From the NCBI GenBank assembly GCA_950096965.1, contig CATNCV010000005.1:1-36638 (forward strand): 36,638 nucleotides of DNA. Reading direction: 5' to 3'. Origin of the DNA: an uncultured Clostridiaceae bacterium. GTDB lineage: Bacteria > Bacillota > Clostridia > TANB77 > CAG-508. The notes under the pieces were generated by a model. The model was not told where the DNA came from. It made no database searches and saw only the letters and a program-made list of their open reading frames with translations. Both the position numbers and the translations under genes were made by a program. Positions 1-8,752 of the stretch are shown here, one piece after another (the first letter of the stretch is position 1; each line of letters starts with the position of its first letter).

Positions 1-245
1 TTTACTAAAGGCATTTTTCTCATTCTTGCCATTTTAGGCATCTGTTCATATACAGCCTTTGTCATATTTGTAGGAGATGGTTTTTCTATTTTTTTGTCTA
101 TTACAAAAATTTGTGTTAAAACTTTATTCTGTTCAATAAAATCTTGTGCTTGTATCATTTTCCCCATATTTTTACGATTGAAATAATATAATATTCCAAG
201 TGCAATGATAACAATAACAAGTACTATAATTAATATGTCTAGCAC
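1..245 (-). CDS. Single-pass membrane protein, 3' end cut by window edge
   Basis: The gene runs off the left edge, so only about 81 N-terminal residues are visible. I place the start at a GTG (245-243) because TGAGGAGG lies 7 nt upstream; the nearby TTG is out of frame and meets a stop. The protein opens with a strongly hydrophobic helix (about residues 2-20, rich in I/V/L), then a basic patch and a charged cytoplasmic-looking region ending in a Met/Lys/Arg-rich stretch. I do not recognise the family with confidence. An N-terminal anchor with a soluble tail is all that can be supported. Confidence 0.6.
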   Translation of the reverse strand, partial: MLDILIIVLVIVIIALGILYYFNRKNMGKMIQAQDFIEQNKVLTQIFVIDKKIEKPSPTNMTKAVYEQMPKMARMRKMPLV

Positions 246-592
246 AATCTTTCCTCCTCATTTATATTATTTTTGAACATCATAGCAGTTGTTTCTATTT
301 TAGCATTATTTTTTGTTTTAGGAAATAGAAAAATAAATTTTTTATACTAATTTTATATTTTAATTTTTATGATTTTGTTTTGTAAAAATTATTATATAGA
401 TTTTTTGTAGAATTTATAAGATTAGTTTTGAAATTCATTTTATTACTTTATCACGTATTTAAAGTTTCTAATTTTTCAAAACTGCCCCTCTCTCCTACTC
501 TGCCATTCTTTCTGAATGAATTGAATATTATCCAGCATTTAATTGAATGTGTAATCCATTATTTTTCATACCTTCCTTTAATATTAATTTAC
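246..592. other. Intergenic stretch with a possible gene remnant
   Basis: AT-rich non-coding DNA. At 528-605 on the minus strand an open frame of 25 codons (beginning IPEIGKLILKEG, ending in TAA) directly follows the point where the toxN reading frame stops making sense, one frame away. It could be the 3' tail of another gene joined to toxN by a deletion. I see no other gene; 300-480 is almost pure A/T. Confidence 0.35.
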
Positions 593-757
593 CTATTTCT
601 GGTATGAATAGTTAAACTCATTTATAGTTATTAATATTCCTATATATGGTTTTAATTTTGTATTATAATCAATGTTTTCAACCTTTTCATCAAATTGCCT
701 TAGATAATTTACATATTCTTTATCTGCTATATACCATTTTAACTTATTTTCTTTCAT
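593..757 (-). pseudogene. toxN: Truncated ToxN/AbiQ-family type III toxin (N-terminal third)
   Basis: The 54 codons from ATG 757-755 match the N-terminus of the ToxN/AbiQ endoribonucleases of type III toxin-antitoxin systems: a short strand (KWYIADKEYVNYL), the R-Q-F-D-E-K-V motif, then P-Y-I-G-I-L and INEFNY. Family members are about 170 residues and continue with a 'P-L-(T/S)-S-P-K' segment; here the frame instead ends NYSYQK-stop, so the catalytic core is gone. I chose the internal ATG because GGAG sits 6 nt upstream (767-764) and because the 21 codons of the longer frame lie in the antitoxin hairpin. An antitoxin RNA with repeats and its promoter lie directly upstream, which is the canonical arrangement. 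Likely non-functional. Confidence 0.75.
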
Positions 758-781
758 TTTTCGCTCCATATATATAAATTT

Positions 782-807
782 AGGTGGTAAAGTTTCCTCT
801 ACCACCT
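782..807 (-). terminator. Hairpin between type III antitoxin repeats and toxin
   Basis: A perfect 8-bp inverted repeat (AGGTGGTA / TACCACCT) with a 10-nt loop lies between the repeat array and the toxN start. Known toxIN loci carry an attenuating terminator at exactly this position to set the antitoxin:toxin ratio. The trailing T-run here is weak (AAATTTATAT), consistent with read-through. Confidence 0.55.
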
Positions 808-956
808 CTTTTACATCCATTTTTTTCTGGAATGGTAAAACCTTCTTTATATGCCTATTTTTGACTGGAATAGTAAAACCACTTTATATGCCCATTTTTG
901 ACTGGAATGGTAAAACCGCTTTTATCATAACTGTAAATAAGTTATTCTGTCTTATT
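783..956 (-). ncRNA. toxI: Type III antitoxin RNA (ToxI-like)
   Basis: The predicted transcript starts about 7 nt downstream of the -10 box at 963-968 and runs through a tandem repeat array to the hairpin at 782-807. It contains no credible reading frame of its own. Position, repeat length (37-38 nt), number of repeats (two full plus two partial) and the following toxin fragment fit the ToxI-type RNA antitoxins, in which each repeat is processed to a pseudoknot that inhibits ToxN. The RNA seems intact although the toxin is truncated. The identity is inferred from architecture, since repeat sequences are not conserved between systems. Confidence 0.65.
808..928 (-). repeat. Tandem ~37-nt repeats of antitoxin RNA
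   Basis: In the transcribed sense: a partial unit at 928-901, full units at 900-864 (37 nt) and 863-826 (38 nt), and a degenerate partial unit at 825-808. Each full unit reads CAAAAATrGGCATATAAAG, then GGTTTTAC, and ends YATTCCAG. Units abut directly with no spacer. Confidence 0.85.
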
Positions 957-962
957 ATATTC

Positions 963-992
963 ATTATACGCTATTTTTATTCTATTTGTCAA
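963..992 (-). promoter_or_regulatory. Consensus sigma-A promoter of antitoxin RNA
   Basis: TTGACA (992-987), an 18-nt spacer, then TATAAT (968-963) on the minus strand: a perfect pair of hexamers reading into the repeat array. A strong constitutive promoter is expected for a type III antitoxin. Confidence 0.8.
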
Positions 993-1103
993 TAGTTTCA
1001 GATTTTGATTTTTCTTATCTCTGCCTACTTATTGTAATTTCTCGAGATGATTATAATATTAAAATCATATACTTTTTAAATTACTTATAATCAATTTTTA
1101 GAT

Positions 1104-1132
1104 TAAAATAGGAATTATATTTCAAATTCCTA
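1104..1132 (-). terminator. Terminator-like hairpin after the ABC/two-component operon
   Basis: TAGGAATT / AATTCCTA inverted repeat (1109-1116 and 1125-1132, 8-nt loop), followed on the minus strand by TATTTT. It lies just past the broken small frame ending at 1141 and would end transcripts of the operon on its right. Confidence 0.45.
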
Positions 1133-1140
1133 CTCTATCA

Positions 1141-1337
1141 CTAATTTTGACTTCTAAATGGATGCTTTAATTTGTTTTTTATTTCTCCAGTAATTATTTT
1201 CACCCCAATATCATATACATTTTCTGCGTCAGCTTCTCTCAAATTAGCTTTTTTTGCAAGTCTTGAAGTATTTTATCTTTATTCATCTTTAATTGTAGTG
1301 TAGTTCTTCTTAAAATGCTATCAGCTTCCAGTTGCAT
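1141..1337 (-). pseudogene. Possible small gene broken by a 1-nt deletion in an A-run
   Basis: From ATG 1337 the frame reads MQLEADSILRRTTLQLKMNK and continues to a stop soon after a run of seven A's. Adding one A restores a frame that runs on through READAENVYDIGVKIITGE to a TAG at 1141-1143, giving about 65 residues. The stretch is 197 nt, one short of a whole number of codons. The family is not recognised. It may be a decayed gene, a sequence error, or chance open frames. Confidence 0.3.
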
Positions 1338-1355
1338 TTTTTCTTTATATCATTT

Positions 1356-2075
1356 TTATTCTTCCAAAGGAACTATTTTTACATAATTATATCTATCATC
1401 AGTATCTCCTATTATTTTTATTCCTACTGTTTTAGACTTTAATTCATTATCTCTATATTCCCAATCATCAGATATACTATATAATTCTAAATACTGAGCA
1501 TATTCCAATAATACTTTTTGTGTTATTTCAGAATATTCTGTTTTTACTGTATATGCTATAATTTTATTTGTTTCATTTTCTATTTCCATACTTGCAATAG
1601 CTTCATCTAAAGAATCTTGTGTGAATATTTTTACCTGCTTATACTGTATCTTTCCATTATCATAATCCCAAATTCTATATGTAATAAACTTTGATGAAAA
1701 CTGATAAAAAAAATCTTGCCTTATAATGTTTTGTCTTATTAGTTCCCCAAATTTATTTAATGTGTAATCTATATTTTCATCATTAATTTGAATATTCACA
1801 TCTCCTTCTGTTTCTTTTACTATTGTTGTTTCTGCTGCACTTACAATATCTGAAACTTGAACATTATATTTATCCATATTATATTTACTATATATTTTTT
1901 CTATTAACTTTACACTTTTTGCATTTTCATTTAAGGTGTGTATTTTTTTGCTTATCGTATATCTATCTGACAATATTTTTTTATCTTGTATGTTTGTTAT
2001 TATTTTAGGAATGGCAAATGAGAGTATAGTAATTAATATAAGTGATATATATATCAAATTTATTTTATTCTTCAA
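1356..2075 (-). CDS. Membrane-anchored protein of unknown function, last gene of ABC/two-component operon
   Basis: I place the start at TTG 2075-2073, because GGAGG lies 9 nt upstream and the TTG overlaps the end of the kinase gene; the longer ATG frame (from 2105) would start inside the kinase and includes the Shine-Dalgarno itself. The 239-residue product has one N-terminal transmembrane helix (INLIYISLILITILSFAIP) followed by a charged, mixed alpha/beta extracytoplasmic domain with no cysteines and no motif I recognise. Its 3'-most place after a kinase, regulator and ABC exporter suggests an accessory or sensing lipoprotein-like role; that is inference from context only. Confidence 0.65.
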   Translation of the reverse strand: MKNKINLIYISLILITILSFAIPKIITNIQDKKILSDRYTISKKIHTLNENAKSVKLIEKIYSKYNMDKYNVQVSDIVSAAETTIVKETEGDVNIQINDENIDYTLNKFGELIRQNIIRQDFFYQFSSKFITYRIWDYDNGKIQYKQVKIFTQDSLDEAIASMEIENETNKIIAYTVKTEYSEITQKVLLEYAQYLELYSISDDWEYRDNELKSKTVGIKIIGDTDDRYNYVKIVPLEE

Positions 2076-3468
2076 TATTTGCCACCTCCAGGTAAAATGA
2101 TACACAAGTTCCCTTATTTAATTCACTTTCAATGATAAGTTTTGTATTATGAATTTTTGCGATTTTTTCACATATTGAAAGTCCAATACCATTTCTGCCA
2201 TTTTCTCTTGCTCTTGCTTTATCTACCATATAAAAACTTTCTACTATTCTAGGTATTTCTTCTTTTGGTATTCCACATCCTTTATCTTCTACTGAAATTT
2301 TGTATTTATTTTTTTCATTTTTTCCTATTACTTTTATAATTTTATCCTTTGGGTTTGCTTTTTTACTGTTATCTATTAGATTTCTCAAACAATCTTCTAG
2401 TAATATTTTATCTGCCTTTATATATCCGTCTTCTATATCTATTTTCAGTTCTATATCTCCTAAACTTTCGTGTATGTCTTTATATAGATTATTCATAAAC
2501 CATACTACATTTATGCTTTCTAATTTAATAGTTTCATTTGAGAGTTCCATTAAGTCCATTAATTTATGAGCTAAAGTTTCTAATCTTTTTGCCTCATTAA
2601 ATATATAATTTGCAGACTTTATATTTGTTTCTTTATTATATTTTCCACTTTTCAAAATATCTGCATAACCTATAATAGATGTCATTGGATTCTTTAATTC
2701 ATGTGTGAAGTTTGTAATAAAATCTTCTTTTTGTTCTACTGAAAGTTCTAATTCATTTATTTTATTTTCTATTGTTTCTATCATTTTATTAAAACTTTTG
2801 GCAAGTTCTCCAATTTCATCATTTGATTTTAAATTTACTCTCTCGTTATAATATCCTTTTGTTATTTTCTTACTCATTTCATTTAATTTTCTAATTGGTC
2901 TAGTTAAAAATACTGCTAACATACATATAACAATAGATGAAATTACAATAACTACAGTATCTACTTTATAAAAAAACTGAACCTGCCTATCTCTTTCTGT
3001 AAAAACATCTGTTATATCGTACCTACTAATAAGCATTACCCTTTGGCTATTTACCTCTACACTTGAAGATACTAATATATATTTTTGCTTTTCTATATCT
3101 TTTATAATGTATTTTACATCATTTGCTTTACTTAAAAAAGTTAAACTTTCTTCATCTATGTCAATGTTAGAATATATCTTTTCATTTTCTATATAAATTG
3201 ATATTTTTTTATCATTTCCTAAATATGAAACAAGGCTGATTGCATAGCTACTTAATTTTTCTCTTGATATATTTCCATTTTTCTCAATATTAGTGGATAT
3301 ATTGTTTTCTATCCCATATCTTTCTAAGGTATGAGAATCTATACTTTGATTAATCGCTTTTTCAAATGAATATTTAAAATTACTTTTTATGATTACTATA
3401 CCTGCAATAGAGAAAATAACTGAAATAATTGCTATAACAGATATAACTATTTTTACACCAAATTTCAT
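2065..3468 (-). CDS. Sensor histidine kinase (HAMP, HisKA, HATPase_c)
   Basis: Membrane sensor kinase of 467 residues. Transmembrane helix 1 (about 6-27), an extracytoplasmic sensing domain of about 140 residues, helix 2 (about 170-188), a HAMP linker (191-240), the dimerisation/phosphoacceptor helix with H256 in FTHELKNPMTS, the N-box LRNLIDNSKKA (361-371), the G1 box DKGCG (395-399) and the G2 box GRNGIGL (424-430). All catalytic motifs are present. Its ATG follows the regulator's stop codon directly, so the two are translationally coupled. The sizeable extracellular loop separates it from BceS-type intramembrane kinases; the ligand is unknown, but operon context suggests a substrate of the adjacent ABC exporter. 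Confidence 0.93.
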   Translation of the reverse strand: MKFGVKIVISVIAIISVIFSIAGIVIIKSNFKYSFEKAINQSIDSHTLERYGIENNISTNIEKNGNISREKLSSYAISLVSYLGNDKKISIYIENEKIYSNIDIDEESLTFLSKANDVKYIIKDIEKQKYILVSSSVEVNSQRVMLISRYDITDVFTERDRQVQFFYKVDTVVIVISSIVICMLAVFLTRPIRKLNEMSKKITKGYYNERVNLKSNDEIGELAKSFNKMIETIENKINELELSVEQKEDFITNFTHELKNPMTSIIGYADILKSGKYNKETNIKSANYIFNEAKRLETLAHKLMDLMELSNETIKLESINVVWFMNNLYKDIHESLGDIELKIDIEDGYIKADKILLEDCLRNLIDNSKKANPKDKIIKVIGKNEKNKYKISVEDKGCGIPKEEIPRIVESFYMVDKARARENGRNGIGLSICEKIAKIHNTKLIIESELNKGTCVSFYLEVANIEE

Positions 3469-4113
3469 TTATTCCCTCCTAAAAATATAGCCTACTCCAT
3501 GAATTGTTTTAAGTCTATCATTTAAGTCTAGCTTTTTCCTTATTCTTTGTATATGAAGTGTTAATGTTTGAGAATCCAATTCTTCATCACTCCATACTTT
3601 CTCTAGTATATCTTCTCTTTTTAGTGCTTTATCTTGATTTTCATATAAATATATAAACAGATCAAATTCCTTTGGTGTTAGTTTTATTTCATTTCCTTGT
3701 TTTTTTATGATTCTACTTTCTAAATTAATTTGTATATCTCCTAATTCTATTTTTTTATGGCATCTTCTAATAACTGCATTTACTCTTGAAATTAGTTCTT
3801 CTACTTCAAATGGCTTAACAATATAGTCATCTGCTCCCATATCTAATCCTTTTGTTCTATCTTTAAGCCTACCTTTAGCTGTTATAAAAATAACAGGAAG
3901 TTCCATAGTTTTTGCATAATCTAGTAACTCATATCCATTAAATTTTGGTAGCATAATGTCAAGCAAAGCTAAATCATACTTGCCTGTTTCTATCAAATTT
4001 GCTCCTTTTTCTCCATCTAAAGCATAGTCTACTTCATAGCCTACATTTTTTAGTGCAATACTTATTAAGTCTACTATTGGGAATTCATCTTCTACTACCA
4101 AAATTCTATTCAT
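3469..4113 (-). CDS. OmpR/PhoB-family response regulator
   Basis: 214 residues: receiver domain (1-115) with acidic pocket E8/D9, phosphoacceptor D52 in LLDIMLP, T78 and K100 (VKPF); then a winged-helix Trans_reg_C domain (125-212) with the usual TPKEFDLF, SQTLTLHIQRIRKKL and GVGYIFR signatures. It is the cognate partner of the kinase that begins at the very next base. Its start lies 9 nt after the permease stop, inside one operon. It probably regulates this operon's own promoter. Confidence 0.94.
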   Translation of the reverse strand: MNRILVVEDEFPIVDLISIALKNVGYEVDYALDGEKGANLIETGKYDLALLDIMLPKFNGYELLDYAKTMELPVIFITAKGRLKDRTKGLDMGADDYIVKPFEVEELISRVNAVIRRCHKKIELGDIQINLESRIIKKQGNEIKLTPKEFDLFIYLYENQDKALKREDILEKVWSDEELDSQTLTLHIQRIRKKLDLNDRLKTIHGVGYIFRRE

Positions 4114-4122
4114 AATTATAAC

Positions 4123-6507
4123 TTACTCCTTCCTTAATATTTTTTTATAACTATATATTCCAATGGCACTTGGAATGGCTATATATAACCATTTTAAGTT
4201 TCCATCCATAAGTATTATTTTACTTAAATTTAGCATTTTATCTACACTTATTATATTTAAAAATTCAATATCTAACTTTGCTACTATTATAGGTATTAGC
4301 ATTATTGTACTTGCGACTAATATAGTATAAGTTGTATTCTTTAATTTTAATGAGATCCATAATATAAATAATACTATACTAATAAACATTATAAATCTTA
4401 CTACATAGCATATAATTGTAAAACCTAATATACTAATTCTAGAAGGTAAATTACCAAAGTATCTTAAACTTGTTATACTTGCTGTAATATTGTCAAATTC
4501 ATATATTTGTCCTATTTTAATTATTTCTGGTATTATGCTAATCATAAAAATAATTAAGCCTGTAATTAAACAAACTATGATTTTTGCTTTTGTGGTTGCT
4601 GTTTTTCCTTTAGGTGTTGTATTTAATATCTTATTCATTCCAGTTTTATATTCCATTACAAAGATGACTGAAAAAGCTATTTCTGCCATAACAATTAAAT
4701 AAACATCACTTTCTATAAAAGCATTTTTATTTACTCTTAATAATTCCTTATATCCTGTATCATAAACAAATTCTGCTTTTGGATTTTCTTTTATATGTTC
4801 ATATTGTTCTATTATCCTCAAAAATATTTCTTCGCTACTTAAAATTTCATTATATGGTTCTTTGTATCTTATTGCTTCTTCTTTGCTTATTTCTCCATTT
4901 TGTACTTTTTCTTCTATATTCTCTATTGCAAGTTTTGCTTTTTCAAATTTCTCTTGTTCTTTGAGTATAATGCTTTCTTTTTCTTCTGTTAGTTTTCCAC
5001 TAAATGTTTTCATATAATTTTTGTATATATTCTCACTAAAAGAAATATTTTTGTTTGCATTATTCATACTATATATTTGAAATGCTGTAAAAAGTAGAAG
5101 AATAATAAGTACCTTATTTATTATCATCATTTTATAAAGCTCACACCAAAAAATTTTTGTAAATATTTTAGGCTTAATTATTGTAATGCTTTTTAGTCTT
5201 TTTAATAAACGATTTTCTGTAAGTCCTAAATCTTTTCTTTTTGTAAAAATCAAACTATTTGCAAATCCAAATATGAACAATAATATTATAGCAAAAAATA
5301 GACTTAAATGTAATACATTTTGCATATTTCCCATAATATTTAGATTCATATATGTTTTATAGATACTATTTACTTCTATTAAATTTATAATATTAATTAC
5401 TCTAAATACATTATATTTTGAAATGGGATCTATTGTTTTGTATAACAAAAAGCTAATACCAAAAATTAAAATTAAAGCAATGTAATTTGAAGCATTATTC
5501 TTTGCTAAATTAGAAACAAGTAATATCATGAGTGATACTATAAAAAATACAGCTATTTTTGTAATTAAGAATAAAGCAATATACCCACCTATACTTATTT
5601 GCAATGTGGAATAAATAAATGTATTTATGGATTGTAAGTTTGCACTTAAATCTCCATATCCTATTGTCATTCCATAATAAATAAAATTTATAGCATATAA
5701 AATTAGCGAAATAGCCAAAATTACAATAAACATTACAAATATTTTTGACAAGATTGTTTTGCATCTTCCGTTCTTTGTACTTTTAATAAGTGGAAATAAG
5801 TTCTTTTCTCTTTCTTCATATATGATGATAGTCGCTATTACAAATATCATAAGAACTATAAAAATATCTGTTATTCCCATTTTTGTAAAACTCTCAATTC
5901 CTTTTGATGGAATATAATGTACTTCTACATCAAGCATTTTCTCATAGTTTTTTGCTGTATCTTTTATGTTTTTATTTGAAAAGTCATCTTCTGATTCTTG
6001 GAAAACCCAAATTGTTTCTAGGTTATCTGCTTTTTCTAAAATTCCAGTAATAGTATTTTTATAGTTTTTACATTCATCATATTCTTTTTTGATTTCTTCA
6101 AAAAATTGGGATTCTTTTGTTTCATCTCCAGTATATTTATAAGTTCTGTTCTCGTATTCATTTATGTATTTATCATAAAGTTCTTTATTCTCACTTTTTA
6201 AATTTTCTGCAAATTCTCTTATATATTCACTCTCACTATTTTTATTATTTATTATATTCGTTATGATGCTAAAAGCATTGTTTCTTTCATATTCTCTACC
6301 TATTAGTTCTTCTTTTTCTGATTCTGGCAAGTCCTTTAGTTCTTCATTTAAGATTTTATATGCTGAATATGGAATCTCATCTTTTTTTACAATATTTCCA
6401 GTATAAATTAGTATTACAATATCTGCTAATATAAATGCTATTAATGTATATAAAAATAGTTTGCTTGTAAATATTTTTAAGAATTCATATTTAATAGTTC
6501 TATTCAA
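4123..6507 (-). CDS. Large ABC-2-type exporter permease (two fused halves)
   Basis: 794 residues with a tandem layout. Each half opens with a cytoplasmic amphipathic segment and one membrane helix (N-half: EFLKIFTSKLFLYTLIAF; C-half from about residue 445: CELYKMMIINKVLIILLL), then a long charged extracytoplasmic region rich in E/K, then a block of about five hydrophobic helices. This is the arrangement of ABC-2 permeases in which two half-permeases are fused, so one ATPase gene plus this gene would make a complete exporter. It begins 15 nt after the ATPase stop. The substrate is unknown; with a two-component system alongside, a peptide, antibiotic or surface polymer is plausible. Confidence 0.8.
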   Translation of the reverse strand: MNRTIKYEFLKIFTSKLFLYTLIAFILADIVILIYTGNIVKKDEIPYSAYKILNEELKDLPESEKEELIGREYERNNAFSIITNIINNKNSESEYIREFAENLKSENKELYDKYINEYENRTYKYTGDETKESQFFEEIKKEYDECKNYKNTITGILEKADNLETIWVFQESEDDFSNKNIKDTAKNYEKMLDVEVHYIPSKGIESFTKMGITDIFIVLMIFVIATIIIYEEREKNLFPLIKSTKNGRCKTILSKIFVMFIVILAISLILYAINFIYYGMTIGYGDLSANLQSINTFIYSTLQISIGGYIALFLITKIAVFFIVSLMILLVSNLAKNNASNYIALILIFGISFLLYKTIDPISKYNVFRVINIINLIEVNSIYKTYMNLNIMGNMQNVLHLSLFFAIILLFIFGFANSLIFTKRKDLGLTENRLLKRLKSITIIKPKIFTKIFWCELYKMMIINKVLIILLLFTAFQIYSMNNANKNISFSENIYKNYMKTFSGKLTEEKESIILKEQEKFEKAKLAIENIEEKVQNGEISKEEAIRYKEPYNEILSSEEIFLRIIEQYEHIKENPKAEFVYDTGYKELLRVNKNAFIESDVYLIVMAEIAFSVIFVMEYKTGMNKILNTTPKGKTATTKAKIIVCLITGLIIFMISIIPEIIKIGQIYEFDNITASITSLRYFGNLPSRISILGFTIICYVVRFIMFISIVLFILWISLKLKNTTYTILVASTIMLIPIIVAKLDIEFLNIISVDKMLNLSKIILMDGNLKWLYIAIPSAIGIYSYKKILRKE

Positions 6508-6522
6508 ATTCTATTTTCCTCC

Positions 6523-7237
6523 TTATTCTCCAAAGATATTCATATATACATCTTCTAAATTTCCATTTTTCGCATATTTCTTTATTAATTTCTCTGGTGT
6601 ATCTTTTTCTTTTAATACTCCATTTTTTAGAATAATAATTTCGTTTGCAATGTTTTCTATATCTGGAACTATATGTGTTGCAATTATAACTATTTTATCC
6701 TTTGCAAGTTCACTCATTAATTTTTTCACTCTAATTCTTTCTTTCGGATCTAGTCCTGCTGTTGGTTCATCAAAGATTAGTAGTTTTGGATTTCCTATAA
6801 TGGCTGCTGCGATTAATAATCTTTGTTTCATTCCTCCAGAATACATTTCAATTTTTTTACTCAGTTCATCTTGTAAATTGACACTTTTACTTACTTTTTC
6901 AATTTGATTTTCTATATCTTCTTTTGGAATATCCTTTAATACTGCAATGTAATTTAAAAATCTCTTTGCTGTAAATCCATTGTATAAACCTTGTTGTTGT
7001 GGCATATATCCTAATATTTCTCTATATTTTGCGCCTAATACATTACTTTCTTGTCCGTTCCAGAGTATTTTTCCTATATCTGCATTTAAGTTATCTGTTA
7101 TAATATTCATTAATGTACTTTTTCCTGCTCCATTTGGTCCGAAGTAATCCTACTAATCCATTTTCTAGTTTAAAATTTATATTATCAAGTGCCTTTTTTT
7201 CATTATAGCTTTTGCTTAAATTAATCACTTCTAACAT
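6523..7237 (-). pseudogene. ABC exporter ATPase, frameshifted just before Walker A
   Basis: From ATG 7237-7235 (GGAG 6 nt upstream) the frame reads MLEVINLSKSYNEKKALDNI, a normal ABC start, up to VGLL; then one extra base (G at 7141 on the plus strand, a C in the gene) shifts it. Removing it restores G-P-N-G-A-G-K-S-T (Walker A) and the rest of a complete 237-residue ATPase: Q-loop MPQQQGLY, signature SGGMKQR, Walker B LLIFDEPTAGLD and switch histidine in IATHI. Read as is, the ATPase would lack Walker A; an internal ATG at 7110 gives a 195-residue product starting beyond it. Either a sequence error, recent decay, or +1 recoding. The permease downstream needs this partner. Confidence 0.85.
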
Positions 7238-7255
7238 ACTTCTCTCCTTATATTT

Positions 7256-8609
7256 TTAAGTATTTTTCATACTTATATATTCTGGTTTTGAGTTCCAATA
7301 ATCTTCTTTCTTTATTAATCCATAGTTTTCTTTTTCTATGTCTTGTTGCTTTGTACCTGCCCAAGTTGAATATTCTGCACCTAGTTCATATCCTGTTCTT
7401 ACGAAGTAGAAATCTTTATTTTCAGCTAATATTTCTACCAAATATCTATTTTTATCAAATAGTTTAAATTCTTTGCTTTCTTTTGTTTCTAAGTCTATAT
7501 AATACGCTTTATCTATTTTTGCTTCACTTCCTGTGTAATAGCAATATTGTAATTTGTTATCATATATTCCATTTAGACTTACTCCTCCTTTTGGTAAATC
7601 GCATAATGTTTGTTTTTGTTTTGTTTCTAAATCAATATACTCTATTTTTTGTCCTTTATCTGCTACAAAATAAACTTTACCATTTGCATATTGTATGCCA
7701 TTTATATTTTTATTAACATCTTGATAAATTTCTGTTTCTGTCTTGTTAGATAAATCAAAAAGTTTTATTTTTTTAGTAGAATTTCTTAAATTTTCTAAGT
7801 CTTTATCATCATTGTTTAAAAATTTTTCTGGATCTTCCTTATATACAATTTCTTCCCAAACTATTTTTCCATTATATATTCCGAATAATACTTCTGTTTT
7901 TACTATTAAATATTGCTTCGTATTTTTTTGTTTCTAAGTTTATCTTTACTAAATCTCGATTTGTTTCCATTGATGTATAAGAAGATTTTGCAGTTTCTAT
8001 TGATTTACTTTTTAAAAAGAATGTATATAAATTATTTCCTTCAAATATGAAACTTGAAGTAAGTTCTACTCCAGATGGACATTCAAATAGTTTTGTTTTA
8101 TTTGTACCATCTAAATTCATTCTATATATGATAGGTGTCTGCCCTCCTGTTTGAGCCAAAGATGTGCTATCTTCTTCGAAATTTAGATTTACTGTTACTA
8201 CACTTCCAGTGCCTGATATTAAGTATAAATAGTTATTATATACAAATAAGTCGTTTGATCCTGCCATATCTAAATATGAGCTACAATCTTCTGTATCATG
8301 TTTACAATTTGGCTTATTACACAAGTAAATTTCTTTTTTTGCAGAATAATCAAAATATTTTATGTTTTTGCTATTATCTTCATCTTTAATATAATAATAG
8401 CCTTTGTCAAAATTGCTTATTTTTCCTGGTTCAATATATACCATTTTTGCATTTGTATTGTTTGTATTAGAAGATATTATTTTGTTATCCTTTAATTCTC
8501 CCATAATTTTGTTACCTATTTTTGTTTTTTCTTCCTTAGGAATCAAAAGAAAGCCTATTCCTCCTAATAGAATGATTACAATAATTACTAAAGTCACTTT
8601 TTTTGACAT
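7256..8609 (-). pseudogene. Membrane-anchored beta-propeller-like protein (DUF5050-like), frameshifted
   Basis: The start at 8609 has AGGAGG upstream. An N-terminal anchor (VTLVIIVIILLGGIGFLLIP) is followed by repeats that look like propeller blades: 'YYYIKDEDN..KNIKYFDY', 'DLFVYNNYLYLISG', 'GIQYANGKVYFVAD', 'DLETKQKQTLC'. A cysteine cluster C-N-K-P-N-C-K-H-D-T-E-D-C (about residues 97-109) is typical of Clostridial proteins of this kind. The frame is lost near 7883, where one extra base (again a C before GGA, making CGG) stops translation after 245 residues. Dropping it restores a single 450-residue protein ending at 7256. It is the first gene of the ABC/two-component operon and may be an extracytoplasmic sensor. 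Confidence 0.75.
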
Positions 8610-8640
8610 GTTTTTTCCTCCTAAAATTTATAAATTAGCA

Positions 8641-8679
8641 TAAAAAATTTCAATGCTAAATTTATTCTAGCATTGAAAT
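8641..8679 (-). terminator. Strong hairpin terminator or leader attenuator
   Basis: A perfect 12-bp inverted repeat (8647-8658 and 8668-8679, 9-nt loop) followed on the minus strand by six T's. It ends the cohesin/protease operon. It also lies only about 30 nt before the next gene's ATG, so if that operon's promoter is at the TATAAT around 8713-8708 the hairpin would sit in its leader and could attenuate it. Confidence 0.75.
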
Positions 8680-8752
8680 ATATCTAAAATATATCCAAAT
8701 AATAAAAATTATAGTTATTATTATTAATAATCTCATTTGTTTTTTCTTGTTG

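Noticed and set aside
808-928. Tandem repeats considered as a CRISPR array
   Set aside because: The units abut with no unique spacers and sit between a promoter and a toxN fragment; no cas genes are present.
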